The position numbers and the translations under genes were made by a program. A stretch of 64,000 nt of DNA, from the NCBI RefSeq assembly GCF_036711975.1, contig NC_091972.1, forward strand, positions 33,237,001 through 33,301,000, in the 5' to 3' direction. Shown one piece after another: positions 11,281 to 22,862 of this stretch (position 1 is the first letter of the stretch; the number at the start of each line of letters is the position of its first letter). Below the pieces are notes generated by a model, which was not told where the DNA came from, did not search any database, and worked only from the letters and a program-made list of their open reading frames with translations. The stretch is from Onthophagus taurus (Eukaryota; Arthropoda; Insecta; Coleoptera; Scarabaeidae).

Positions 11281-12729
11281 TGATTTTAAGTAGCATTAAC
11301 GAAATTCGTGTCTTTAGTTATTTGAGTTTTTTATGAAAACGACAATGTTTTTTAAAAAATAATAAGAGTAGAAAAAGTTTTAGAATTAAATTCCACATGA
11401 AATCAGGTAATAATCTGTTAAATCCACCAAAAGGTTAAAAAAATCTGTCAAAGTTTAGGGGACCATCACCCGTAATCAACCCTTTCAAATGCCTGGTCTT
11501 CATTGGTGCCATTGGTCTCAACTTGCTACCAATTAATACCCTCGGTACACTCATAACGTATACCAAATTTGGTTTTTCTAACTTAATGTATTACGAAGAT
11601 ATTCAATGTTTTAAAAATTTAAGACCCAACTTTGAAGGCTTATAACTCCTCAGGAGTACAACTTAGTATAGAGATAAGTTGTGTTAAATCGTCTTAATTT
11701 ATTGTCCTCTACATGTCCCTGTTCTGTGTCGGTTCTTATGTGAATTACCCTGTATATTGATATGAATAAATAATTTAATTACTACCTATTTCTGAAAATG
11801 TCCATCGCCATTAACCAGCTAACATTTACGTCGATCATTGAACATTAAACTTTGCCCACCCCTGGTCTATGCGTTTGCTGTGAGAGGTTATATCCTAGAC
11901 GTATTCATATTAGTTTTGAAGTTTTATGTTTTTAGACGTATTAATGTCCTTCATATAACCTCTAAAAACATAGACAGTTACCAGGCGTGGCAAATAGTGT
12001 GACGTAGAGTGCGGGCAACCAACCCGTAGTCGACTACAAAAATACACTGGATGTAGCAGTCCTGTTAGATTCTACTGTCCTTGCTACAAACTTTGGCAAT
12101 AATTGGAAACAATGCTTTCTCTCATGGTATGGTTATCACCATAACAACATTAACTTTTAAATACACACAATAGTTTTAGAAAGAACAAAAAAAATTGATA
12201 CATTATATTCCATCATAGTATGTATGGTTATCACCATAGCAACATTAACTTTTAAATACATACATTAGATTTAGATGGAACAAAATGAATTTTTGTTAAT
12301 TATTCAATAACTATAAGAAATATATCCCACAAACTATATATATTTGTTATCAGAAGAAAATAACAAATTATTTTAACTCATAGCCAACTATGGTTTCCAT
12401 TTAAAAAAATAAAGTTATGTCTAAAATCTCGAAAATAAAAGATGAGAAAAAAATTCTACCTACGCCACTGAATTCTTCGTAAAAAGTTGCTCATATAATG
12501 TTTTATTTATAATACTCCATCTTTGATAATAAGTGAGATATTCGCGATTGTCGTTTTTGCAAAATTTTCAGTTTTTGCCGATAGGGTGAAAACAAAAGAC
12601 GATAGCTGTTCGGAGTTTTCGGAATTAGCATTTTCTCGAAAAACGAGATGATGACATGTAAGCTACTTTTTTTCTATCTCTTTTAGTTTCGGAGATAGCC
12701 TATGCGGACATCGAAATTGGGACACCCTG

Positions 12730-13303
12730 TACTTGGTAACCCAATATGGAGGAATAAACATCTATCAATTGCCAGCATGTCCAGAATATACAAGGTATTA
12801 AAGCCCATCCTTATGTATCCTCCTTTTCAATCGACATGGAAAGGCCACGTACGGATATACTCTAATGGATCGTAAGAGAAACGAAGATATCATAGAAAAA
12901 TGCAACACCTCGGACACAATAATTGGCGAAGAACAACAGGGTTTCCGACAAAATACTAACTAATGAACCAGTACTACTGAAGAAGAGAAACGTAGACTGA
13001 CATTCTAGTAATTATGATAGAATTGAACAGCAACAATACAACACACATAAAAACGGCTGACACAGTCTGACGAACAAAATATCAGTACTCTTGGGTATAA
13101 GCGGGGTGACAGCTTGAAATATTGCGTGCCGTCTTAATATCCGAAGACGAACACAATTTACAGAAGTGATCACAAAGATTCGAAACAACCGCAAAAACAT
13201 ACAGCATGACCATTTGAACTAAAAAAAACACAATTCCTTACAGTGCCTAGAGAACCAAGAAGATGCAAACTAGCGATATATAATCAAAATGTGGAACAGA
13301 TAA
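12730..13303. other. Spacer with a possible LINE tail
   Basis: No intact gene. 12870-12960 reads RKRNEDIIEKCNTSDTIIGEEQQGFRQ, which faintly resembles the C-terminal tail of LINE polymerases. I could not extend it. The rest shows nothing recognisable up to the Kelch gene 3' end. Confidence 0.35.
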
Positions 13304-13369
13304 TTATTTTTTCATAACCAAGAGAATTAATAGAAAATTAATAGATAATTTTTTTTGAGATCACATAAC

Positions 13370-13375
13370 TTTATT
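13370..13375 (-). terminator. Polyadenylation signal of Kelch gene 1
   Basis: AATAAA on the minus strand, about 130 bases after the stop codon. The 3' ends of genes 2 and 3 carry similar sequence at the equivalent place. Confidence 0.6.
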
Positions 13376-13503
13376 TAATTGAAAATTTCAAGTTTTTAAT
13401 ATGTTTCGTTTTGTCGAAAATTTACAAACTAAACCTAATCTTAACATTATAATTCAAAAAAAATCTAATATTCTAAATATTAATATTCATATATTGTTCG
13501 CTC

Positions 13504-16500
13504 TTAAACTGGAATATCTCTCATAGTTTCCAAAACATCCATTAATGCAGCCCCATAAATTGTTTTAGTCAAGCAGCTACTTGATTTAATTAAATCTTCA
13601 TTCCAAGTTTTTGTTTCTGGATTAAAAACTACAACGCGATTCGTATCTAGGTGATGATACGAATCAACTTTGCCAAATACGTATATCATATTTTTATAAG
13701 ATGTTATCGATAATGGTTCGGTACAACAAAAATTAATTTCTGAAGGTATATCGGTCCACAATTTATTATTGGGATCGTATACTGAAATAGTGTTTAACAC
13801 ACTATTATATTTATCCAAACCTCCGATCACATATAATAGTCCTTTAACAGATGCAGCAACTAATAAATAAAAAAAAAAGCTTTTAAAACAACAATTTCTG
13901 TAATGTACGATAATCATGTACCAGCACGTTTTCTTGGGTAGTTCATATCCGAGAGGCGTTCCCATAAATTTTTTTCTATATTGTAACGTTCCACACATTT
14001 CAAGGCTTCAACCCCATCCGTTCCTCCAATCTGTATATAAAAGTAAAAAAATTATGATGTAAGTTAACTAAAATCTGCTAGTAATCATAAAATGCGTTAT
14101 TTTATTCGGTAGGACATACCGCGTATATAAAATTGTCTAAAACGCATAAAGCAACGTCTCTTCTTCTAACATTCATTGGCATAATTGTTGTTGTTGTGCC
14201 AGTTATTAAATCAACCTTTTCTGCGACTGCTGATGAAAAACCAAAAGTAATTGTTGTACTAAATGAATAAATAAAATGATTCAAAATGATCACCTCTTCA
14301 AATGATGTTTTAAGATTTGTTAACGTTTTGCGCCCAAATAATATTCCCCTGGTTAAGTCGCATTTTGCAATTTCAGGGTTATTTCTTAGGCATCTTCTAT
14401 AAACGACATACAGTACGTCTTTTATATAACTGAAGGAAATTGCATGAAAAGATTCAATTATGGTGGGCAATTTGTGCCAGGTTTCTGTATTAATGTTATA
14501 ATATTCCACAGAGCCTAAAAGAATAATATATTACTCTTACGTAACAAAGAAGAAGAAATCTGATCAATAACTATTTATTTCCGAGTAAAAAAAAAGCAAA
14601 ACATCTCTCTACCCTTAATATATAGGGTAAAACGCCAGTAATTGACCGTTGGTCAGTGTTTGACCGTTTTTGTAAAAAAATGTAGAAAATAAGGATCCAA
14701 GGAATATCTAAAAAAATATAAATATATCCATAAATAGCCACCAGTCTCCTCTCCACTCCCTAGTACACAAAAAGTCCACGACCATACCGTTCTTGAGTTT
14801 TTGTTGTTTAATTTCGCGCTAACTGCCGGCCTATTCGCATCGTGCTAAAAAGCGTAATTTTTATGTTTAGAAATTCGCCCAAAGTGATCTAATAATGTTT
14901 TCTATTGGTTATATTAAAAAAAATACCGCCTTAATTAATTGTTTGTTGAAATAAAGCCGGTCAATGACTGGTAGTTCTAAATTTAATTAAAAATTAGTGT
15001 TTGACCAATCGGTCAAATACTAGACGAATTGGTTGTTCGAAAAAAAAAAATGTGTAATACCTGTTTTTAAAACTTATATCTTCCCGTTTAAGTTGTTTAG
15101 TATTTGACAGATGTGTATTTGATCATATTTTGATCATTTTATGTAAAGGCAGAGGGATCTACAAGAAAAATAATATGGCTCGGTCAAACACTGACATTAA
15201 AAAATCCTTAACAGGTCAAACACTGGTGCGTTTACCCTAATTATTGATTAACACAGAACAAAAACAAAATAAACATACAGGAATTTTGTGGTGATTCGCC
15301 CATAACCAACAATACTTTATTATGCTTGACTTTCCGAGGCTTTGCTTCTAATGTAAATTGGGATTGAACTTTATTAATAAGCTCATAATTGTTCTTAATT
15401 AATTCATTTCGAAGCAAACAATTATTTAAATAGGTCCTGGATAACAAACTCATCCGAATACATCCTGATCCTATTATATCAGCAAGATAAACTTTTCTTC
15501 TTTCTTGATTGTGTTTTATCCAAGAAATTACGCATTCAAATATTTGTCTCTCCGCTTTAATTAATAATGAATCTTTGCTTAGAAGTTCGATTAATTCTTC
15601 AATTTTTAATTCCATAAATTTTCCGGAGTTCATTATATGACTTTAATTATATATGTTAAGGATGTTAGTACATGGTGATATAAAACTCTTTCTCTAGTTG
15701 AACGTGAATAAAACAAAAATAAAATTACGCAACTGACATTATTAACATCAGGAGATACTGGGAAGACAATATAGACTCCGACCATAGACTCCCCTCCATA
15801 GTGTGGAGGAAAAAGTTGCCGGATAGTGAAATTGTGCACAGATGATAATCTATCTGACACAAGCACTTTGTGACACAGATTTCATCCTTATCAAAAGTTA
15901 TTTATGAAGTATGTAAAGTAGCTACAATACACCCTGCGCTGATATCAATAACGACCACAACCCATCGTGATCAATTTACCGAAAATCTCGAGACCTGTCT
16001 ACAAACAACCGCCAACTACAATGAGGATGATACAGAAGTAGAACATAGATGGGATGTCATAATAAAGAGTCTCACTGACACGCAATACCAGTTGATAACT
16101 GACCAAATCCTCCAGGTTATGGCAGAGAGAATAATGAATAAGATGCTGCGAGCAGAATGCCGAAAAGTGGACAAGCGATGGCCGATGGAGAATTGCAATG
16201 AGATGGAGACGCTGCAAAACAAGCACGACCTGTTTACTCTTCATAAGAAAATCAAGAGACTGACAAACACAAACAACATCAGGGTGTTTTGAGGGATGGA
16301 AATAATAAAATCTTAGTAGGCGTTGAAGAAAAGCTACAACACTCGAACGAGTAGTAATGAGCGTTGCCGTCAGAAAGGAAGAGGTCAGATGTACTATAAA
16401 GGTCCAAAAAAACATCGAAGTTGTCAGATCGGGCCAGATGTATATCATTCACACTCGTATACATACAGGGTGATTTATAACATACGGAGGAGACTAAATA

Positions 16501-19500
16501 GGTAGGTACTTGAGGTCAAACTGAAGAGATTTTCTTAATAATGTTTTGTTAAAATCTTAATAGTTACATAGATATCGCATGTTAATTTTTTAAATAAGTT
16601 AGCGTCAACTTTTGAGAACCGCTGATATTCACTAAAGAACAATTAAAATACTTGTCAACGCCATCCTCATTTTTGAAGGAGCTGTCAAAGTAGACAATTT
16701 AATTGTTTAGTTTTAATGCGTAATTTATGAAAAGAAATAATAGATGTTAATTTATGAAACGGATAATAATAATGTTTTAAATGCAAAATTACAAAATCTC
16801 TAAAACAAGAAAATAACAATAATAATAATAATAATAATCTCTTTATAACATATGTTCAAAGTGCTGTCCTTGCATTTCGACGCACAACTGCGCACGACGA
16901 ATCCAATTTAACGATAATCGTGGAAATCGTGGACGTATGTCCTCTGTAGCGGCAGTGATGCGATGTCGTAGTTCGTCGATTGTATTAATCTCGGTGGCAT
17001 ATACTCTATCCTTCATGAATCCCCATAAAAAAGTCCAATGGGTTAAGATCGGAACTACGTGGCGGCCATGGAATAGGTCCACCTCGACCAATCCATTTTT
17101 GCCGAAAAGCATTATCGAGGAAATCTCGTACATTACGACTAAAATGTGCAGGACAACCGTCGTGCATAAACCACATCTCACGTCGCATAAGTAGCGGAAT
17201 ATCTTCCAGGAGTACTGACAGATTTTCTTGTAAAAACTGTAAATAAGAAGTTCCATTCAGAGTTCCTGGTAATTCGAAAGGTCCTATTAACGTATTGTTC
17301 ACAATTCCCGCCCATAGATTCACTCTGAATCGTTGTTGAAAAGAGCCTTGACGAATAACGTGTGGATTTTCGTCCGACCACACGTGGGAATTGTGAACAT
17401 TTAGAACACCATTTCTGGTAAAACAGCATTCATCCGTTACCAGTATACTGTCCGCAAAATCTGCTTCTCTGTTGGTACGATTTAGTAGCCACTCGCAAAA
17501 TTGCAACCGCAAAGGATAGTCAACGGGAGTCAGTCCTTGCACTTTTTGAAAATGATAGGGGTGTAAACCGTTACTTTTCAACGTACGCCAAACAAAATTC
17601 TGGGATACCTCGAGTTGGTGAGAAATTTGACGAGTACTCGTGCTTCGATCCGCTTCCACAATTTCTAGAATTTCTTCTTCCACATTCACTCCATGTCTGT
17701 TTAGTCTACCGCCACCAAGACCTTTCTTAGGTTGCAAATTTCCTGTCTCTCTTCCCCGCTGGATTAACCGAAGAAAAGTGTTTTCAGAAGGGATCTGTCG
17801 ATTTGGATATCGTTCTAAATACAGACGTCTTGCGTGTGCAGCGTTTTCTCCAGCAGCTCCATAAATAATAAGCATATCTACGTATTCTTCGTTACACAAC
17901 ATAATATACAACATTACCATTGTATTTTTTGATTAGTAAAAATTCTAATTTTGACGTTAAATGACATTGATTATTAAAATTAAATGACATGTCCGTTGCC
18001 AGGTAACCAAGTCAACTGGATTGACAGCAATAAAAACATATTATCAGCGGTTCTCAAAAAACAAACACCAGTTTTTGAGTGATTTAACAAATTTTTAAAT
18101 AGCCATAACTGCCATATTACAAAGATTTTATTATAGGTGCTAATCAGGCATTGCTTAAGTAACCCCGAAATATTCGCAGTTTGAATTTAAACGTAGTGTA
18201 ATACCGTATATCGTAAGAACTGCTGGGCAATTAATTCAACTTTAATGCTCTATATCTTTGTGATTATTACGTTGTAGTCAAAACATTATTAAGAAAATAT
18301 CTTCAGTTTGGCCCCTAGTACTTGCTCTTTTAATCTGCTCCGTATGTTATAAATCACCCTGTATATGCAAAATGCAAGGGACAAGTTCACGACACGCAAT
18401 TGGGGATCAGAAACGGAGCAGGTACGCGCGAGTCTCTATTCTCCCTCAATGTACTCACGCAAAGGACTATCAGAAAATTGTCGACTGCATCTCACATAGG
18501 AAATTGCAGAAATTATCAAATCTTCCAGCGTTTATGAGACTGTAGATCGGTCTCATAAACGCTGGAAGATGCGCTGTCACCTCACAATTGTAGTGGAGTC
18601 AAACTGCAAAAGTTAGGGTAGAAAACGTCTTAATACAAATATCTCCTTCTTAATATCTATTTCAGTGAGATTCCAGGAAGTACTAGTGAATAGTCAGGGA
18701 GGAACTAAGATCATTAGAACCTCCATAAACAACATACCAATCCGAGAACTGCAAGACAGCTTTAAATAAAGAGGAAGAAGATGAAGGCCGAAGATAGTGG
18801 GCAGACTTGAAGAACAGTAATTAGCGTTCCAGCCTAACAGACAAACACAGGATCACATATACACCCTCAGAGCCATAATTAAGGATAAAAAGATAAAGAC
18901 AAAAGTAAGTACCTAGCTTTCCTGGACCTAAAAGCAGATTTCGAGCTAGTATGTAGCTAGCTGACGATATTGTACTAATTAATGTCAGGCAGAGTAAATG
19001 TCTTACAAAGAAACATACAAATTGTAAAACCTGCCTACAAGAGAAGGGAATGATAATAAACACGAACAAAAGTAAGTAAGAAAGAGCTAAGCAATAAAGC
19101 CTAATTACACTTATACAAAACCATCAATACACCCACACTCACCTAATCAGCTTGAATAATGTTAGACAAATACAAATCAAAAATAGGAATAGCACAGATG
19201 AAGTGTCTGCGAAAAATAGTACGAAAAACCAGAAGACAGAGTACGAAACAACAGCGTCAGAGAAGAACTAAACTTGAGAGCTCTAATAGAGGAGAAAATC
19301 AAAGAAAGTATTCAATACGAAGCCAAAAAGAAGACGAAGAGTGGGGTAGACTATGAATCCAGTGAGAAGAAGTAACAGACGAGATGGCGTTGAAAAGGAG
19401 GAAAGGAGATGTATCCGAAATTCAACATCGTGAGATAGAACGGGGTCAAGAGAATGAAAAGTTTGGAAGTAATCGGTTTTTATTATTATTGTTTTTATTA

Positions 19501-22500
19501 ACGCTCAAAACTAGCAAAAGGTTGTTCAGATTTGCTATATTCAACTTACGTAAAATAATATCCCACAAGATTTTCAGCTCTTCTTTTTATTAGCATATTG
19601 TCAACTAAACGAAAATTAGTCCAAATTAACAATGCATTAGAAATATTAAGGGTTTTCATCAAAAATTGTTCACACTCTTTCAACAAAGTATTTACGAACC
19701 ACAACCGTGAAATATGGAGTATGTTCTGTAATCAGATTTATTTAAAATTATATTTTGTAAAGCTAAACGATAATTTAAAATATTTAATTAATCGCTTTAA
19801 TACAAAATTCATATTTATTTCTTAATTTGATTTAATTAGCCTTTATGAAAAATTCTTTAAACTGATTCCAAACATAATCTATCTTGCTATTCAACTTCCT
19901 AGATATTTTTATAAAATGCTAGATTTTAATACTGGAAACTTTAATAGAAGGGAGGGAATAAGGGCTCCGGCATGCAAAACAGCGATAGGTAAATATGGAC
20001 GTAGAATGAAAACAAATAATAAGAGGTGTTCAATAAATTTGAACATAAAGTCATACATAAATTCACAAGAGTACCATTAAGCTGAGGAGAGAGATTAATT
20101 CAAGGGTTTTGGGTTACACCAACCCAACCACATATTAACATGAAAAGGATTTAAGAGTATTATGATGCACAAAAAAAATTACATTTTTTAGTGACAAACA
20201 TTTACACTTTATTCTTATATGTGGCGATTTCAATGTCAAGATGGGAATCTTATCTAACCCAACAAAACATCACTAAGACATTTTGGCTAAGACGGCAGGA
20301 ACGAACGCGACCGGATGCTTTTAACGTTCTTGTTAAAAAAGGATCCTTTCCAGATGAATAGTTTTTCCAAAACGAATTTAGGTAGAAGATAGACATGACA
20401 AAACCCTGATGATAACACAAAGAATGAAATAGATATAATAATTGACAAGAGCCACATAGTTAAGGACGTCACGGTATTGAATATATTCGCCACCATTAGC
20501 GACCACAAATACAAATAAATCTAAAGAGGGAAAGATAAAGCTTACTAAGAAGAAATAACTAGGGCAGAGCATGAAAGAAGCCGGTAAATGTTTCCAAAGT
20601 TTTATTGCCGACCATCTAAATGAACATGGAAAATAACATTAATGATTTGAATGATAACATCTGCCTTGATAGAGGGCCAAAAGAAATTTTGTCCCAAATC
20701 TCGGATAGATGAAAAACTTGGAGAAAGTAAGCAAATGATACAAAAAAGAAGAGAAATAAGGAGTAGAGAGCACACTAGAATGGATGAAATGCGAGATATA
20801 AATAAACAAACATCCATAGAAAAATCGAATAGATTAATGAAAACATTAGCAAAATACCAAAGAGATGGCAAAAAGCTAAGGTTATACAAATCTTCAAGAA
20901 ACGAGACCCTCACGAACAAGAACACTATAGACCAATAAGGCTGCTCAGTCACTTAGATAAACTCCTTACAACATTTGACCTATGCGTATTACCAGTTATG
21001 ACGTACCATGCTGAAACGTCCACCCTGACCGCAACAACTTTTAAAGAATTTCAAATTGCACAGAGAAAAGTGGAGGGTTCAATGCTTGTTGTTTCGTTTC
21101 GCGACCGAGTGATTAAAAAGGATTTAAAAAGAACGACTGGAGGAGTAACTAATGTGATTACCAGAATTGCAGAACTTAAACGGAATTGGGCACGTGCCGA
21201 AGAGACTGCTCGAGTGGAGACTGAGAATGGATAAGAGAAAACTGACGATATCAAAAAAATAACGGCAAATTGTATACAGAGCGCGCAAGATAGAACTAGT
21301 CTAAAATGAGGGAAGCCTAGGTTCAGCAATGCTAAGGGCTGGAGGGTGATAATGATATACGTTATGTGATGAGTTTTTCAGAAGTTTTACGATTTACAGA
21401 GTGATCATTATCCACGAGTAGCAAAAATAAGAACAGATGAAGAAAAGCCCAGAAAAATGAGGCATTTGCTCGAAGAGAAACATACTAAGAAGTGATAAAA
21501 TCGTATAGACTGCAAGACAAAACAGAATACATCATGTAAAGAAGAAGGACAAGAAATAATTACTTACTTTACTGCATATCACATTCCGTATGTCACATTG
21601 TAATGTTTTTATAAATAATTATAATTTATCATTCCTTCAATAATCATTACCTATTGTAAATACATTTCTCACTGGTGCATTTGTACCGAGGCAACATTAT
21701 ACGAGGCTCATATTTATTTAAAATATTTTCACTCAACTTTGTGCGAAATTATTTGGATAATTTGTTTGTAAACTGTTGAATTGGACGACCATCTTCTTTC
21801 TTTAGTGATATGTGAGGTGTATAAGCACAAACCATTTCGGGATATTAATCATCGTGACAATACTATAAGGGAATATGGTTCAAACATATCTTCAGTAATG
21901 TTAGAAACGAAATGAATAACCGATGCATTGCACGCATAGAGAGAGACGCATAAAACGTTAACCTAATTTGATATGTTATAAGCTAATAAGTAAAATTATG
22001 TTAAATAGCTTAATAGCAAGATATATTATGTTTGGATTCATTTTATAAGGTTAGGAATATCTGAATTCACGTTGACGATCGCAAATCGAAATGACCAATT
22101 AAAACTATATTACCTATATTCTCCAGTTAAAGTACAATGATGAATTGCAACAATGTGAAACAAATATTTTTTTTAGTAATTGATTATTTTTTTATACATT
22201 GACGTAAATAACTATGATACTTACAAAAACGTTATCTATCGTTATTTCGATGGATGAGCCATACATATAGTTAACGACGTGGTTCGCTGCTTCGGCATTT
22301 ATTTCTGATAATTTGATCGTTGGTTGTTGATATTCTTTAAAGTCTCCTGTTAATAATGTTTTCATAAATTCGGAACAAGCAGCAAGCACAACTTTGTGCG
22401 CATGTATTTTGACACCATCCACAACCAAAGTTATGTCGCATAATTTACTACTAAAAGCGGTGATAAGCAAATTTTATTTACTTATTTGAATTACAGGCTA

Positions 22501-22594
22501 ATTCTTTCATTAACACTTACTCTCTCATTGCAGACAACCTCTGAAATATTTCAACTACGACCTCTTGTTGTTGATATATCTTTTGTGTTTCCAT
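13504..22594 (-). CDS. BTB-BACK-Kelch protein, KLHL-type, gene 1 (seven exons, 565 aa)
   Basis: Exons on the minus strand: 22594-22521, 22450-22225, 19725-19550, 15640-15279, 14514-14120, 14030-13922, 13859-13504. Every junction is GT-AG, phases agree, and the total of 1,698 nt is open. Residues 1-24 (METQKIYQQQEVVVEIFQRLS) precede the BTB domain (SKLCDITLVVDGVKIHAHKVVLAACSEF). Exon 3 completes the BTB/3-box region, with ECEQFLMKTLNISNALLI. Exon 4 is the BACK domain (ELIELLSKDSLLIKAERQIFE). Exons 5-7 hold roughly four or five short Kelch blades (NFIYAIGGTDG split over an intron, then GLLYVIGGLDKYN). In this family BTB-BACK binds Cullin-3 and the Kelch end recruits the ubiquitylation substrate. 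The large introns hold LINE relics and a mariner. Expression is inferred, not shown. Confidence 0.87.
15700..16463 (+). pseudogene. LINE relic A, endonuclease-RT linker (gene 1 intron 3)
   Basis: Plus-strand frames resemble the region joining endonuclease and reverse transcriptase in insect LINEs. 15870-16292 has HRDQFTENLETC, EHRWDVIIKSL and a basic helical stretch. The same sequence is found at 26330 and 43930, at the same distance from the BACK exon, so it was there before the genes duplicated. Many stops; continues at 18364 after the mariner. Confidence 0.6.
16466..18361. mobile_element. Tc1/mariner-family transposon, nearly intact (1,896 bp)
   Basis: Flanked by TA (16464-16465, 18362-18363), with inverted ends CAGGGTGATTTATAACATAC and CTCCGTATGTTATAAATCACCCTG. 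Gene 2 intron 3 lacks it at the matching place (near 27250-27400), so it inserted after the duplication. Its transposase lies on the minus strand. Confidence 0.93.
16843..17920 (-). pseudogene. Mariner-family transposase with one frameshift
   Basis: The frame starting at 17920 has an N-terminal helix-turn-helix region of the DUF4817 kind (GENAAHARRLYLERYPNRQ), a second one (STRQISHQLEVSQNFVWRTL), and a DDE domain. The catalytic positions appear in VTDECCF, WFMHDGCPAHFS and PRSSDLNPLDFF, with 36 residues between the second and third Asp. Near 17025 a T-run is one base short of what the reading frame needs. The frame then shifts and continues as FMKDRVYATEINTIDELRHRI to the stop at 16843. No other stop was seen, so this is a recent arrival with a single visible lesion. 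Total about 359 codons. Confidence 0.9.
18364..19440 (+). pseudogene. LINE relic A, RT and 3' part (gene 1 intron 3)
   Basis: Matches 27400-29060 in gene 2. 18670-18740 reads as the RT stretch ending in I-x-INN-I-R. 19190-19430 corresponds to the polymerase C-terminal tail (QMKCLRKIVRKTRRQ..., then RMNPVRRSNRR in another frame). Riddled with stops. Confidence 0.55.
18520..18570. repeat. Perfect 21-bp hairpin with a 9-base loop
   Basis: atcttccagcgtttatgaga(c) at 18520-18540 returns as its exact complement at 18550-18570. It is absent from the matching LINE relic in gene 2 near 27520. Confidence 0.85.
20160..21335 (+). pseudogene. LINE relic B (gene 1 intron 2)
   Basis: The endonuclease start CGDFNVKMG is near 20220. 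The polymerase tail is near 20990-21235 (MTYHAETSTLTATTFKEFQIAQRKVEGSMLVVSFRDRVIKKDLKR), a signature of insect endonuclease-reverse transcriptase LINEs. The matching relic in gene 2 lies at 29887-30195 and 34084-35660. It is plus-strand, opposite to the host gene, and full of stops. Confidence 0.8.
21340..22190. other. Intron 2 remainder of Kelch gene 1
   Basis: No gene or element recognised. It aligns in patches with 36780-37690 in gene 2 (for example around 21600 and 36900), so it is ancestral intron sequence. Confidence 0.6.
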
Positions 22595-22862
22595 GTTAAC
22601 ACCAAGTTAACAAATATACAAATGTGATAACAGTATTCTCGTGATCGCTATGAATTAACTGCCAATCAAATTAAATTAAGTTTTATCTAAAATATATTTA
22701 TCTCATAGTGCTAGAGCTGCACAGCTGGTTGATTAGCAACCTTTTTTTTGAGTCTATTAAAAACATCTATTATATCTTTTAAAGATAACTTATCTTGTTG
22801 CTCCTTGCCAGTTAGGAGAATCCCCGAGAGTATACAATATCAATTGGGATATTTTATAACTC

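Larger units (their letters stand above)
8669..11752. mobile_element. Foldback TA-inserting MITE with about 450-bp arms (nest level 4)
   Basis: Flanked by TA (8667-8668, 11753-11754). The left arm from CAGGGTGATTCACATAAG to 9124 recurs inverted from 11752 back to about 11284. With the inner insertions removed it is almost a complete palindrome of about 930 bp, with no transposase. Confidence 0.85.
8520..11864. mobile_element. hAT-type MITE (nest level 3)
   Basis: Ends CAGAGGTGGGCAAA and TTTGCCCACCCCTG are imperfect inverted copies of a typical hAT terminus. The perfect 8-bp duplication gtctatgc (8512-8519, 11865-11872) confirms the boundaries. It is about 260 bp without the inserted elements and has no coding sequence of its own. 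Confidence 0.88.
8414..12083. mobile_element. Mutator-like MITE (nest level 2)
   Basis: Inverted ends CAAGGACAGTAGAATCTAAC (about 36 bp nearly perfect, then diverged) with a perfect 9-bp duplication ctacaaact (8405-8413, 12084-12092). It splits the mariner transposase. About 310 bp long without its own insertions. The 9-bp duplication suggests a Mutator-type transposase supplied from elsewhere. Confidence 0.85.
7214..12729. mobile_element. Tc1/mariner-type element with about 550-bp inverted ends (nest level 1)
   Basis: Flanked by TA (7212-7213, 12730-12731). The end CAGGGTGTCCCAATTTCGAT and roughly the next 550 bases recur inverted before 12729 with few differences. Inside is a mariner-family transposase relic split by the nested insertions. 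The length is due mainly to the 3.7 kb inserted at 8414-12083. Confidence 0.88.

Noticed and set aside
13012-13200. 62-aa minus-strand frame
   Set aside because: No motif, no neighbouring exon in phase, and no counterpart in the duplicated copies.
16937-17864. Plus-strand frames within the mariner
   Set aside because: Shadows of the minus-strand transposase.
18841-19080. Minus-strand 82-aa hydrophobic frame as a membrane protein
   Set aside because: It lies antisense to a LINE relic and is AT-rich; hydrophobicity follows from base composition.
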